A stretch of 46,042 nucleotides of DNA from Opitutales bacterium (GTDB lineage Bacteria; Verrucomicrobiota; Verrucomicrobiia; Opitutales; Seribacteraceae): NCBI GenBank assembly GCA_028101545.1, contig JAOHKZ010000017.1, positions 1-46,042 of the forward strand, written 5' to 3'. A model generated the notes under the pieces. It was not told the origin of the DNA, searched no databases, and was given only the letters and a program-made list of their open reading frames with translations. This document shows, piece after piece, positions 6,638 through 15,936 of the stretch (position 1 is its first letter; the number at the start of each line of letters is the position of its first letter). Both the position numbers and the translations under genes were made by a program.

Positions 6638-8646
6638 TTATCTTCTTCTTGAATGAGTTGTACGAGTTGGTCAACCGCATCGTTTTCTGGGATTGCCGAT
6701 TTTACCCGTTTTTTTCCCACATAAAGATCAATTTTACCTGGTCCTGACCCGACATAGCCAAAGTCTGCATCGGCCATTTCTCCGGGCCCATTCACAATAC
6801 AACCCATGACTGCGATGGTAATGCCTTTTAAATGACCAGTTGCTTTTTTGACCCGTTGGGTGGTGCTTTGCAGATCGAAAAGAGTTCGTCCACAACTTGG
6901 GCAGGCAACAAATTCGGTTTTAGAAATACGTGCCCGTGCACCTTGCAATATATTGTATGCAAGTCCGCGATTGCGATCAAGGTTACCGGTATGTTCTACG
7001 GATATAAGATCACCAACGCCATCGCATAAGAGAGAACCTGAGAGAACCGATGCATCGAGCAGCCTGCCTGAAAAAAGATTATCACTCGGGAATAAACGAG
7101 AGTTCTCGTCGTTCCTAATCCAAATGGGGGAGAGTAGACCGAGTTGACCAATATAAACAGCAAGAGCCCGGTATCCGGATACGATATTTGGGTTGCTTTG
7201 CGATTTTAGGGTTACAATTAATTTGATTGATGCATTTGCAAGGATAGTTGAGATTTCTTCATTAGATCCTTCAGGATCTATTGAGAGGACGGCACGCTGT
7301 CCCGCTTCTTCGCAAAGAGTAAGAAAGCGAGCGAGGCTTGCCCCATTGTTTGTTGCGTTTGGACAATGCCAAAGAAGAGGTACTAGGTTAGCCTGGTGAG
7401 GGGGAATGGAGTCGTCAGATGATTCATCGCGATGGTCGTCGATTAAGAAGCAGGGGACAGCCCCCAGGAGAGAAGAGCGAAGCAGGGCTAACTGAGTCAG
7501 TTCAGAAGAATCTTTTAAGGTAATAATGATTCCTTCAACAGGAGCGTCTTTCGCCCTGACTTGAACTTGGGCTAACTCCTTTATGATTTCTGCAGATTTT
7601 GATAGTGATTGAGAGCAATGAGCGAAGACTGCGGGTGGATGCTTTTCTCCAATACTTGGTCCCGATGCCGAGAGCGAAATCTCTGAACATTCTCTACGTT
7701 CGAAGGAAAAGGGATCGATCTCTTCCATGGGGTCGGTAGAAAGTTTTGGATTGAGTCTCCACCAATATTCGGCACGGCGAGCGAGATCTTGAGCAACGGG
7801 AATTTCGGCGACTGGATCTTCGGTCAGGGATACGCGAATGGTGTCGCCCAAACCATCCAATAGGAGAGAGCCGATTCCAATTGCACTCTTGATACGAGCA
7901 TCTTCTCCATCACCTGCCTCAGTGACTCCCAAATGAAGGGGATAGTCCATTTTCTCTTCGTTCATGAGGGCAACTACCAATCTGTAAGCCTCGATCATGA
8001 CTTTGGGGTTGCTTGCTTTCATGGAGAGTACGAGTTCATGAAAGTTGTGGGAACGAGCGATTCGAATAAATTCGAGGGCAGATTCGGCCATTCCCCGGGG
8101 CGAGTCGCCAAATCGATTCATAATTCGGTCTGAAAGGGAACCGTGATTTGTGCCAATTCGCATGGATCTTCCGAGATCCTTGCATCGAAGAACAAGCGGA
8201 GAGAAGGAGTCGTGGAGTCGTTCGAGTTCCTCTTCGTATTGAGAATCGCTGTATTCGCGAACCTGAAATTTTTTCCGGTCAGCATAGTTACCTGGATTAA
8301 CCCGAACTTTTTCGACATGTTTTACTGCTTCCATTGCAGCCTGGGGCAGAAAGTGAATGTCTGCCACTAGAGGGACACCAATTTTAGCTAAGCGTACTTT
8401 TTTTGTAATTTCGGCAAGTGATTCAGCTGCTCGTACATTTGGAGCAGTAATGCGGACAATTTCGCAACCGGCTTCAGCTAATTCGATAGTTTGGCGGACG
8501 GTTGCTTCGACATCTAAGGTATCCGTTGTAGTCATTGATTGGACACGAACCGGATGTGTTCCTCCTGTTGGAACGCCCCCGATGGATACAACCCGAGATA
8601 TTCTTCGGATTGAATGGAAACGCGAGGCGCAGTAAGAAGACGCCAT
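6622..8646 (-). CDS. ispG: 4-hydroxy-3-methylbut-2-enyl-diphosphate synthase, long form
   Basis: IspG (GcpE) carries out the penultimate step of the MEP pathway, converting MEcPP to HMBPP with a 4Fe-4S cluster. At 674 residues it is the long form with a central insert (about 300-560) between the TIM barrel and the iron-sulphur domain, as in plants, chlamydiae and Bacteroidetes; E. coli IspG has about 370 residues. The N-terminal barrel motif GGVPTGGTHPVRVQSMTTTD is seen. Cluster cysteines are C582 and C585 (CPSCGRTLFDLQ) and C616 (GCIVNGPGE), the latter motif also carrying the catalytic glutamate. I chose the ATG at 8646 over an upstream TTG (8655) because AGGAG at 8663-8659 lies only 3 bases from the TTG but 12 from the ATG. 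Downstream of rseP in one operon. Confidence 0.95.
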   Translation of the reverse strand: MASSYCASRFHSIRRISRVVSIGGVPTGGTHPVRVQSMTTTDTLDVEATVRQTIELAEAGCEIVRITAPNVRAAESLAEITKKVRLAKIGVPLVADIHFLPQAAMEAVKHVEKVRVNPGNYADRKKFQVREYSDSQYEEELERLHDSFSPLVLRCKDLGRSMRIGTNHGSLSDRIMNRFGDSPRGMAESALEFIRIARSHNFHELVLSMKASNPKVMIEAYRLVVALMNEEKMDYPLHLGVTEAGDGEDARIKSAIGIGSLLLDGLGDTIRVSLTEDPVAEIPVAQDLARRAEYWWRLNPKLSTDPMEEIDPFSFERRECSEISLSASGPSIGEKHPPAVFAHCSQSLSKSAEIIKELAQVQVRAKDAPVEGIIITLKDSSELTQLALLRSSLLGAVPCFLIDDHRDESSDDSIPPHQANLVPLLWHCPNATNNGASLARFLTLCEEAGQRAVLSIDPEGSNEEISTILANASIKLIVTLKSQSNPNIVSGYRALAVYIGQLGLLSPIWIRNDENSRLFPSDNLFSGRLLDASVLSGSLLCDGVGDLISVEHTGNLDRNRGLAYNILQGARARISKTEFVACPSCGRTLFDLQSTTQRVKKATGHLKGITIAVMGCIVNGPGEMADADFGYVGSGPGKIDLYVGKKRVKSAIPENDAVDQLVQLIQEEDKWIAP

Positions 8647-8657
8647 TTTGTTCAATT

Positions 8658-8663
8658 ACTCCT
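8658..8663 (-). promoter_or_regulatory. Shine-Dalgarno of ispG
   Basis: Minus-strand AGGAGT overlaps the TAG stop of rseP. Its distance favours the ATG at 8646 as the start. It is one of the few strong Shine-Dalgarno sequences in the window. Confidence 0.6.
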
Positions 8664-10137
8664 AAAAGGGAAATAGACGCTGAAAGTCGAAGAAAGTGAC
8701 ATACAGCATGAAGGAGAAGAGAAGAACCACAAAGAGCATCTGTGAGCGTTCAAGAAAAGCTACAGGGAGTGGTTTGCCGCGAAGTTTCTCAATGGTTGCA
8801 AAAACCATATGTCCACCATCTAAAACCGGGATTGGAAGCAGATTAAGAATGGCAAGGTTTACATTGATAAAGACCACAAACCACAGAAGTTTTTTAAACC
8901 CGATGCTGGCAAAAATGCTGAGATTGTTCACTATGCCAACTGGCCCACTCATATTTCGGAGTTTTACATCGGACTGCGGACTCACAAGACCGGTTAGGGT
9001 ATGGTACATATCTTTCACCCGACTGACAATTAGTAGAAGCGGGTTTGGATAGGTTGTGATGGTCTTGAAGCGAGGACTAAATCCAATAAGTTTTCTTTTG
9101 GTTACGATGTTGCCCTCTTGCATGTCTTTTTCAACGGGTAAAAGATTGTATGTTTGCTCCAACCCACTTTCTCCACCCTTACGAACGGTAAGGGCAATTT
9201 CTTTCCCATCCTCCAATTTCATAAGGTAATCAACAAGGTGAGCAAAGGAGAAGATCTTAATGCCATCAACCGAAACCAATTGATCACCTTCTTCCAAACC
9301 TGCTTTTATTGCAGGCATATCTGGTTGGAGTTCCTTAATGAAAAAGGTTTCTTTAGGGCCAATTCCAATAATACGAATTTCTTCAGTACCAAAAACTTCA
9401 GGAAAAACTTCGATATCTTTTTTCTCGTTGTTTCGTAATATGGTTAACCGGGTAAGTCGGCGATCCTGAGCTGTTTTTAACTTCCCGGTGACAATTCTGC
9501 TCTGGACATCCATGAAATCCTCAACCGGTGCACCATCGACGGAGAGAACTTGGTCGCCAGGAAGCAATCCAGCTTTCTTAGCAGGACTCGTAACAGTTTC
9601 TCCCTGTTCAACAATTGGGTTCCATCTTTCAACAGTATCAGCTATATAACCAATCTTCGTTGTCAGTTCTCCGTCTCGACGTTCGTATCCAAAGAACCAA
9701 AGGACACTGGACAGTGTGAAGGCAAGGAGGATATTAAAAACTGCTCCCATAACCGAAACGATCATTTTATCGGCATAGCTTATTTTGGGAGGTTTTTTTT
9801 CTTTTAATTCATCTTCGTTTTCATCTTCATCATCGTCGTAGTCATCCCATGCAGAAAGTTTTTCTCCTTGAGATTCTTCATTTTGCCCTTCCACCCGTCC
9901 CATATCAGCAAGTTGGGGTAGGGCAACATAACCACCAAATGGAAACATTGATATTCTATACTCAACCCCATCTTTTTCCCAACCAAATATCTTTGGTCCA
10001 AAGCCGATAGAGAATCTTTTAATAATTAGGCCACGTTGACGGGCGGCGAGAAAATGACCAAGTTCGTGAATGAATATGGTGAAGCCCAAGGCAAGTAAGG
10101 CAACGAGAAGAAATGCAAAATCGTAGAGAAAAGACAT
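8662..10137 (-). CDS. rseP: Site-2 protease RseP (membrane zinc metalloprotease)
   Basis: A 491-residue inner-membrane intramembrane protease that in the family cleaves anti-sigma factors and signal-peptide remnants. The zinc motif HELGH is at 24-28 in the first helix, and the distal ligand lies in LNLLPIPVLDGG (431-442, D440). Two PDZ domains lie between, one around PAKKAGLLPGDQVLSVDG and one around MPAIKAGLEEGDQLVSVDG. Odd feature: a very acidic, disordered-looking insert at about 83-118 (WDDYDDDEDENEDE) before the second helix. It sits between dxr and ispG, an arrangement common for the cdsA-dxr-rseP cluster. Confidence 0.95.
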   Translation of the reverse strand: MSFLYDFAFLLVALLALGFTIFIHELGHFLAARQRGLIIKRFSIGFGPKIFGWEKDGVEYRISMFPFGGYVALPQLADMGRVEGQNEESQGEKLSAWDDYDDDEDENEDELKEKKPPKISYADKMIVSVMGAVFNILLAFTLSSVLWFFGYERRDGELTTKIGYIADTVERWNPIVEQGETVTSPAKKAGLLPGDQVLSVDGAPVEDFMDVQSRIVTGKLKTAQDRRLTRLTILRNNEKKDIEVFPEVFGTEEIRIIGIGPKETFFIKELQPDMPAIKAGLEEGDQLVSVDGIKIFSFAHLVDYLMKLEDGKEIALTVRKGGESGLEQTYNLLPVEKDMQEGNIVTKRKLIGFSPRFKTITTYPNPLLLIVSRVKDMYHTLTGLVSPQSDVKLRNMSGPVGIVNNLSIFASIGFKKLLWFVVFINVNLAILNLLPIPVLDGGHMVFATIEKLRGKPLPVAFLERSQMLFVVLLFSFMLYVTFFDFQRLFPF

Positions 10138-10151
10138 GTTAAGAATAAGTG

Positions 10152-11306
10152 CTATGCTAGAAGATCGATTTGAGTTGCGGCAATGCGACGCGTCTCTGAG
10201 TCCAAAGTGAGTAAGTCTTCAATAGATTCGGTGGAAATAGATTCGGATAAATTCAAAGTATTTTCAATTATGCGTGGAATATCAAGAAAGCCAATTCGAT
10301 TCCGGAGAAAAGCATCTACCGCAATTTCGTTTGATGCATTGAAAACCAAGGGAGCAGAATAACCTTCATCCATTGATTCCTGTGCTAGACGTAAACATGG
10401 ATATCTATCCATAGAGGGTGGAGAAAAAGATAGATCGAGTGGTTGGGAGAAGTCGATGGATGATTCCACTCCTTGATGCCTTTCCGGAAATAGAATGGCA
10501 TTTTGCATCGCAAAAGTCATTGATGGTGGAGTCATTTGGGCAAGGCAGCATCCATCAATAAAGCGGACTATTGCATGGACAATACTAGGTGGGTGAATGA
10601 CGACTTCCAATTGTTTGGGTTCTAGGTTAAAAAGCCAACGAGCTTCTATGAGTTCAAGTCCTTTATTGGCCATGGTTGCTGAATCAACCGTAATTTTTTT
10701 GCCCATCGACCAGTTCGGGTGACAGAGAGTTTGCTCGATTGTAACCTGCTGTAATTGATCGATTGGGAGGTCTCGAAATGGCCCGCCAGATGCGGTAAGG
10801 ATGATAGATTCAATAGATTGTTGAGGCTGACCCTGAATGCATTGAAAAATCCCATTATGCTCGCTATCTGCGGGGATAATTCTAGCCCCATATTTTTTAG
10901 CAGTCTTGGTTACCATTTCACCTCCTATGACCAAAGACTCTTTATTAGCCAATACCACATCTTTGCCAGATTTGAGAGCAGCAAGAGTTGGGATTAAACC
11001 GGCAGCACCAACTACTGCAATGACTACAATATCTGCATCCACTAGGGAGGCGAGCTCTTGTAGGGACTCTTCTCCCCTTTTTAGCTCTGTGAAACTTGGA
11101 AAGGTTGGACTCGAGCCTTTTTCACTGCTTAAGCAGGCATGAGGGACTTTAAATTCCTCTGCAATGTTCAAAAGTTTATCTACCTGTTGATTTGCTGAAA
11201 TTCCGACGACTTGAATTTTGTCTGGATGTTTGCGAATCACCTTTAAGGTGCTCTCTCCAATGGAACCGGTGGCACCCAGAAGTACAAGCTTCTTAGGATA
11301 ATTCAC
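10152..11306 (-). CDS. dxr: 1-deoxy-D-xylulose 5-phosphate reductoisomerase
   Basis: Dxr (IspC) makes 2-C-methyl-D-erythritol 4-phosphate from DXP with NADPH, the committed step of the MEP pathway. The 384-residue length is standard. The NADPH-binding motif LGATGSIGESTL is at 9-20. Further motifs are ANKESLVIGGE, the metal and substrate region ADSEHNGIFQC, the flexible loop LTASGGPF, and MANKGLELIEARWLF with its metal-binding glutamates. It overlaps cdsA by 4 bases and lies 14 bases before rseP. Together with ispG it gives the operon two MEP-pathway enzymes. Confidence 0.97.
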   Translation of the reverse strand: MNYPKKLVLLGATGSIGESTLKVIRKHPDKIQVVGISANQQVDKLLNIAEEFKVPHACLSSEKGSSPTFPSFTELKRGEESLQELASLVDADIVVIAVVGAAGLIPTLAALKSGKDVVLANKESLVIGGEMVTKTAKKYGARIIPADSEHNGIFQCIQGQPQQSIESIILTASGGPFRDLPIDQLQQVTIEQTLCHPNWSMGKKITVDSATMANKGLELIEARWLFNLEPKQLEVVIHPPSIVHAIVRFIDGCCLAQMTPPSMTFAMQNAILFPERHQGVESSIDFSQPLDLSFSPPSMDRYPCLRLAQESMDEGYSAPLVFNASNEIAVDAFLRNRIGFLDIPRIIENTLNLSESISTESIEDLLTLDSETRRIAATQIDLLA

Positions 11307-12163
11307 TTTTGCAGAAAAAATAAAATGAAGTAACCGGTGGGTGCGGCTAGGATTAAACTGTCTGTCAGGTCAAAGAGTCCACCAATGCCGGGTATTGCAC
11401 CACCAGAATCTTTCATGGAAGCAAGTCGTTTGAGGACAGATGCAATGAGATCACCAATGACTGCACTGAGGGCAAGGAGTAATCCCCAAAGGGCACCCTG
11501 GCTCGGTAAGAATATCCAATCTCCAAAGTAAACAATTTCTGTTAGCTTTTCCTGGAAAACCCAAGGAAGTAATGCTCCCATTCCAGCAGATGCCGCAAAA
11601 CCTCCGATTAAACCTTCTATCGTTTTACCAGGGCTTATCGATGGTGCCATTTTAGTTCTGCCAATTGCTTTACCAATAAGGAGTGCTCCAATGTCACTAA
11701 ATTTTGCAACTATTACAATCCAGAGGGCAAAAAAGAGTCCAAAGCCCATAAAACAATTTCCATTTTCACTTCCACCAATTTGTAAAACACGAACGAAATA
11801 TTGTAGGAGAAAAGAAACAAAGAGCAGACCGAAAAAAGTGGGCATAAGCCTTTTAATATACATACCTCTCTGGGCTTGCGGGAAAAGAACACAGGCTGCT
11901 GATGCAAAGAGAGCACCGATAGCGAGCACATCCACCCCGTAGCCTTCAAAATAATAAGATATTGGTATCAAGCAACCGCCTGTGATAAGACCTGAAAGCC
12001 GATTGGCTGCATACCCCAAGCGGCCTAAAATGGTGTAAACTTCAAATAATGTTAGGGTCGCACAGAGGTTGAGAACCCACATGGCTCCTGTTTCCTTGAG
12101 TGAATAAACCACCAAGGCTACGAGTCCCCATAGGAGAATAGTTGAGAAGGAACGTAAAATCAT
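11303..12163 (-). CDS. cdsA: Phosphatidate cytidylyltransferase
   Basis: CdsA forms CDP-diacylglycerol from phosphatidate and CTP, the branch point of phospholipid synthesis. The 286 residues contain about eight membrane helices. The C-terminal signature is at about 251-270: SVLKRLASMKDSGGAIPGI, then GGLFDLTDS. Compared with the PROSITE-type signature, the usual H before GG is I and the usual DR is DL; the catalytic-type aspartates remain. From memory, similar variants occur in PVC bacteria. Upstream motif SDIGALLIGKAIGRTK and SPGKTIEGLIGG are normal. Overlaps uppS and dxr by 4 bases each. Confidence 0.93.
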   Translation of the reverse strand: MILRSFSTILLWGLVALVVYSLKETGAMWVLNLCATLTLFEVYTILGRLGYAANRLSGLITGGCLIPISYYFEGYGVDVLAIGALFASAACVLFPQAQRGMYIKRLMPTFFGLLFVSFLLQYFVRVLQIGGSENGNCFMGFGLFFALWIVIVAKFSDIGALLIGKAIGRTKMAPSISPGKTIEGLIGGFAASAGMGALLPWVFQEKLTEIVYFGDWIFLPSQGALWGLLLALSAVIGDLIASVLKRLASMKDSGGAIPGIGGLFDLTDSLILAAPTGYFILFFLQK

Positions 12164-12936
12164 AATTTTTTATTTGATATTAAAGTCGGGGAAGAATGAG
12201 AAAGCTGGTCACTAGTTTGTCCAAAACGCCTTTCTCTTCCGATGTAATTTTTTAATGCTTCAATAAAAGCTTCGCGATTAAAGTCGGGCCAGTGAAGGGG
12301 AGATACAAAAATTTCTGCGTATGCAGCTTGTAAAAGCAGAAAATTACTCAAGCGGAATTCACCAGATGTACGAATAATGAGATCGGGGTCGGGTAGATCT
12401 TTGGTTTCGAGGTGATTTGAAAATGTCCTCCAGTCAAGGTTTTCCGGTATTTCGCCTGTAGTTAAAATATTTTTTGCGAAGGAATGAATACCATTGAGTA
12501 CTTCCTGCCTACTGCCATAATTCAATGCGAGCGTCAGATTCCAACTGTTATTGTGTTTTGTTTTTTCGATGGATTCTTCCACTATTTTTTGTGCAAATTG
12601 TGGTAACCCTGATAAATCCCCAATTGCCCGTAAACGAATTCCATCCTTTAGCATGCTAGCTAGTTCTCGCCTAAGGAATTCTTCCAGTAGGCGCATTAAT
12701 CCTGATTTTTCGTCTTCAGGGCGGTTTTGATTTTCAGTGCTGAAAGCGTAGAGTGTTATATAAGGTACATTGAATTCCCGTGCTGCGTTAACTACGCTTC
12801 GAACATTTTTAACACCGTTTCGATGACCGAAGATTCGGGGCTTTCCTCTTGATCGTGCCCACCGACCATTGCCATCCATAATGATGGCAACATGTTTGGG
12901 GAGTTTTTCAGATTCCTGTTCAGAAAAAGTGGTCAT
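12160..12936 (-). CDS. uppS: Undecaprenyl diphosphate synthase (cis-prenyltransferase)
   Basis: UppS extends farnesyl diphosphate with eight isopentenyl units to make the C55 carrier for peptidoglycan and O-antigen. The catalytic motif HVAIIMDGNGRWA carries D21 and R25, and the other family motifs LYAFSTENQNRP, LNYGSRQEVL and DLIIRTSGEFRLSNFLLLQAAYAEI are intact. The length of 258 is normal. It is the first gene of the envelope operon; the 72-base gap to the divergent phhB gene must hold the promoters for both. No Shine-Dalgarno is obvious ahead of the ATG. Confidence 0.97.
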   Translation of the reverse strand: MTTFSEQESEKLPKHVAIIMDGNGRWARSRGKPRIFGHRNGVKNVRSVVNAAREFNVPYITLYAFSTENQNRPEDEKSGLMRLLEEFLRRELASMLKDGIRLRAIGDLSGLPQFAQKIVEESIEKTKHNNSWNLTLALNYGSRQEVLNGIHSFAKNILTTGEIPENLDWRTFSNHLETKDLPDPDLIIRTSGEFRLSNFLLLQAAYAEIFVSPLHWPDFNREAFIEALKNYIGRERRFGQTSDQLSHSSPTLISNKKL

Positions 12937-13008
12937 ACTTGATATTCCAATATCTCAACGAGTTCACGACCAATTGACAACGAGGAAAGCATATTCTAGT
13001 TCCATCTA

Positions 13009-13296
13009 ATGAAAAAAAGTTTAAGTGAGGCCGAAGTTAACAAGCAGATTCCAGAATTGTCGGACTGGTTATTTGAGAATGATTGTTTAAAAAAAACCTA
13101 TATTTTTGATTCATTTCGAGATGCAATGTCATTTATTTTAAGAATTTCCTTCGAGGCTGAGGAATTGGATCATCATCCTGCTCTCTTCAATTGTTACAAT
13201 CGTGTGGAAATATCCTTAAATACTCATGATGTGGGTAATAAAGTAACACAAAAGGATTTTGAATTGGCTAAGGCAATTGATTCTGTTTCCGCATAA
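13009..13296 (+). CDS. phhB: 4a-hydroxytetrahydrobiopterin dehydratase (pterin-4a-carbinolamine dehydratase)
   Basis: A 95-residue protein of the PCD/DCoH family, which dehydrates 4a-hydroxytetrahydropterins formed by aromatic amino acid hydroxylases or acts in molybdopterin-related metabolism. The active-site motif is intact: E51-E-L-D-H55-H56-P57, then NCYNRVEISLNTHDVG with H73, then a KVTQKDFELAKAID tail. No phenylalanine hydroxylase is in the window, so the physiological partner is unknown. It starts at CTAATG without a Shine-Dalgarno, divergent from uppS. Confidence 0.93.
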   Translation: MKKSLSEAEVNKQIPELSDWLFENDCLKKTYIFDSFRDAMSFILRISFEAEELDHHPALFNCYNRVEISLNTHDVGNKVTQKDFELAKAIDSVSA

Positions 13297-13364
13297 GTAA
13301 AAATTTCCTCTTGGCAACTGCCGATTCTTCTATGGGATTGATCAAGTGAAGATAATTTTGATTG

Positions 13365-15869
13365 ATGCCAATGAACGAAGATAAGGATAAGCGACCTTTC
13401 CGGGTTTTGATCCCATTGCTTATTTCTCAAACCATTGGTGCGTTAAATGACAATGGCATGAAGGCGATGCTGCCGATTATGGCAGCTTTTCAATTTGGTA
13501 AGGATAAAATGGACCAAACCAATCAAATTGTTTCTCTCCTGCTTATTATTCCCTTTGTTATGTTTGCTCCATGGGCAGGATGGGTCTCGGATCGATTTTC
13601 CAAAAAAAAGGTTGTGAGTTACACCTTGCTTGGACAAGTGCTTGGATTGAGTGTTCTTTGCTATGCATTATTTATTGAAAATCTGACAATTGGCTTGGTT
13701 GGATTTTTTCTTCTAGCCGTCCAATCCGCATTTTTCTCCCCTGGGAAAAAGGGAATTTTAAAAGAGTTGGTTGGTTCAGACAGGCTGGGAATGGCAGTTG
13801 GATGGATGGAAATGTTGACCATGGTCGGTATTTTAGGAGGTGCCTTCGCTGCTGCCAGTTATTTTGATTTATTAGTCCCCATTCATGGCGGTTGGACTGC
13901 GGGGTTGATTTTGTCTTTGATTGCGATTGGGTTGGCTCTTTTTTCCTGGCTTTTATTTATTCCAACTCCGCAAACTATTGCTCCTAAAGCCGAACCATTT
14001 CGATGGAGGGTTTTATTGAGTCATTGGAGCGATTTAAATTCCTTATGGAAAGACAGGGGCTTAAGAGGTGCGGCGATTGGGGATGCCTGGTTTTGGTCGG
14101 TGGGTAGTTTTTTTTATCTGGTATTGGTTAAGTTATCAGGTGAAGTAGTTGTTGGAAAGGTTGGGATGGGCGGACTTTATGGGTACTGGTTTTTGCTTCT
14201 CGGTCTTGGGATTATGCTAGGAAGTTTATTTGTTGCATATTTAAATCGTGGCCGGGTGGAAGTTGGATTAACCCCGATTGGGGCAATTATAATGCCTTTT
14301 TCATTGATGATTTTATATGCGGTAAATCCACTTGATTCCATCTTTGATATCGGTTGTCTGTTGCTTGGTTTTTCCGGAGCATTATTTGCCGTACCTTTGA
14401 ATGGATATTTACAAGATCAGGCAGGGGAATCGGAAAGAGGTAGAATCCTGGCCGCTTCTAATCTATTGACTCAACTTTCAAGCATCGGGCTTATTCTTTT
14501 TCATGCGTTGCTTTCAAATCTGGGTTTTTCCGCCAAGGAGGAATTATTGATAATGGCTATTCCCGCCTGCTTTGTTACCTATCTTTCTTTTAGGTTTCTG
14601 CTCGAAGATTTTTTTCGAGCTTTATTTCATTTATTGCTTAGAATTTTTTACCGAATCCGGGTTGTGGGAATGGACGGATTTTCGCGTAAGGGGGGAGTTC
14701 TTTTGGTCAGCAATCATTTATCTTATGCCGATCCAGTTTTTATTGGCGCCGCATTTCCGAGAAAAATCAGGTACCTTGCTTATTCAGGATTAGCCCAATC
14801 GAGCATTATGCGATTCGTTTTTCGTCTTACTGATACTGTTACTGTATCTACAAGTCGCTCATTGGACTCTATGAAAACTTGCGTCCGTAGGTTGAAGGAA
14901 GGATTACCCCTGTGTGTTTTTGCTGAAGGAGGTATTTCGAGAACCGGTTCAGTTTTTCCATTTAAACGGGGGGTGCTGCTGTTGGCAAAGCGTGCCAATG
15001 TTCCGATATGCCCAGTTCATATAGATGGTGTTTGGGGATCTGTTTTTAGTATGCAAAGAGGTAGGTTTTTCTTTAAAAAGCCCCTAAGTTTTCCTTATCA
15101 TGTGACAGTTCGAGTCGGAGCAGAGATCAAATCAAACTCGGTAAGTAGTATGGATGTTCAGTTAGCAGTTCTGAATTTAGGTCTAGATTCATTTGCGGAG
15201 CGAATCCCTTCTCCGCAGAAGGTAAGCAAATTAATTGAAAGGAGTTTCCGAATCGATCGGCAGGAAGAGTTTATTTGTTTTGAAAATATGATAAGCTTTA
15301 CGCGTGGAGAGGTAGCTGAATTTTTAACGGGTGGTACTGTAGCGAAAAAATATTTGTCTATCCCCAAAGAAAACATGCATTGGATGAATTCGATGCTGGC
15401 AACCTATCAGGAATTATCTGGTCCTACGAAAATATGGTCTTCCTTTTTACGTGTGAGCGAAACTCATTTGTGGGATCAGCAGGGCTTTATGGTTAACATG
15501 AATGAATACTTGAAGCCCGAATGGATATTATGGATTGCCTACCTGGGGTTATGTAAAGTGGAATATAAAGATGGTTTTTTATCTGTTTGGCATTCTAAAA
15601 AGAAGGAAGCAATTGATTTACAATTAGTTAATGGATTAAGCACTGATCGAAATGGGCTTATTTCTCTAAACTTTAAGTCTGTTGCAGAACAAAATGGCGA
15701 TTTTGATGAAATGGAACAGGGATTTAAAAGAAATTCTCTTGGTAGATTACTGCCTGGTTTAAGCTACATAAAAGAACCTCGATTTGGAATTTTAGGAATC
15801 GATAGAATGCGGGATGAGGTGGATTTTGTGAAGGGATTAGATGAGGATGGATTCCTTGAAGTGAAATGA
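13365..15869 (+). CDS. MFS transporter-acyltransferase (PlsC) fusion with unknown C-terminal domain
   Basis: An 834-residue fusion. Residues 10-415 form a 12-helix MFS domain related to lysophospholipid transporters (LplT-like; opening LLISQTIGALNDNGMKAMLPI). Residues about 425-600 are a PlsC-type acyltransferase with the HX4D motif in VSNHLSYADPVF (H451, D456) and the FAEGGISRTG glycerophosphate-binding motif. The order resembles Aas-type lysophospholipid-recycling fusions (transporter, acyltransferase, acyl-ACP synthetase), but the last roughly 210 residues do not show the AMP-binding synthetase motifs and are unrecognised. The likely role is flipping and re-acylation of lysophospholipids at the inner membrane. 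TTG 13362, ATG 13365 and ATG 13371 are all possible starts; I chose the first ATG. Confidence 0.85.
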   Translation: MPMNEDKDKRPFRVLIPLLISQTIGALNDNGMKAMLPIMAAFQFGKDKMDQTNQIVSLLLIIPFVMFAPWAGWVSDRFSKKKVVSYTLLGQVLGLSVLCYALFIENLTIGLVGFFLLAVQSAFFSPGKKGILKELVGSDRLGMAVGWMEMLTMVGILGGAFAAASYFDLLVPIHGGWTAGLILSLIAIGLALFSWLLFIPTPQTIAPKAEPFRWRVLLSHWSDLNSLWKDRGLRGAAIGDAWFWSVGSFFYLVLVKLSGEVVVGKVGMGGLYGYWFLLLGLGIMLGSLFVAYLNRGRVEVGLTPIGAIIMPFSLMILYAVNPLDSIFDIGCLLLGFSGALFAVPLNGYLQDQAGESERGRILAASNLLTQLSSIGLILFHALLSNLGFSAKEELLIMAIPACFVTYLSFRFLLEDFFRALFHLLLRIFYRIRVVGMDGFSRKGGVLLVSNHLSYADPVFIGAAFPRKIRYLAYSGLAQSSIMRFVFRLTDTVTVSTSRSLDSMKTCVRRLKEGLPLCVFAEGGISRTGSVFPFKRGVLLLAKRANVPICPVHIDGVWGSVFSMQRGRFFFKKPLSFPYHVTVRVGAEIKSNSVSSMDVQLAVLNLGLDSFAERIPSPQKVSKLIERSFRIDRQEEFICFENMISFTRGEVAEFLTGGTVAKKYLSIPKENMHWMNSMLATYQELSGPTKIWSSFLRVSETHLWDQQGFMVNMNEYLKPEWILWIAYLGLCKVEYKDGFLSVWHSKKKEAIDLQLVNGLSTDRNGLISLNFKSVAEQNGDFDEMEQGFKRNSLGRLLPGLSYIKEPRFGILGIDRMRDEVDFVKGLDEDGFLEVK

Positions 15870-15936
15870 ATATTTCAAGGCTTTCCCTGTTGAATGCTTT
15901 CTGATAGTTTCTTCGCTTCGCCAAAGCTTTTTCGTT

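Noticed and set aside
7581-8370. Several open frames on both strands inside ispG
   Set aside because: They overlap an unmistakable IspG and have no protein-like motifs; they are shadows of it.
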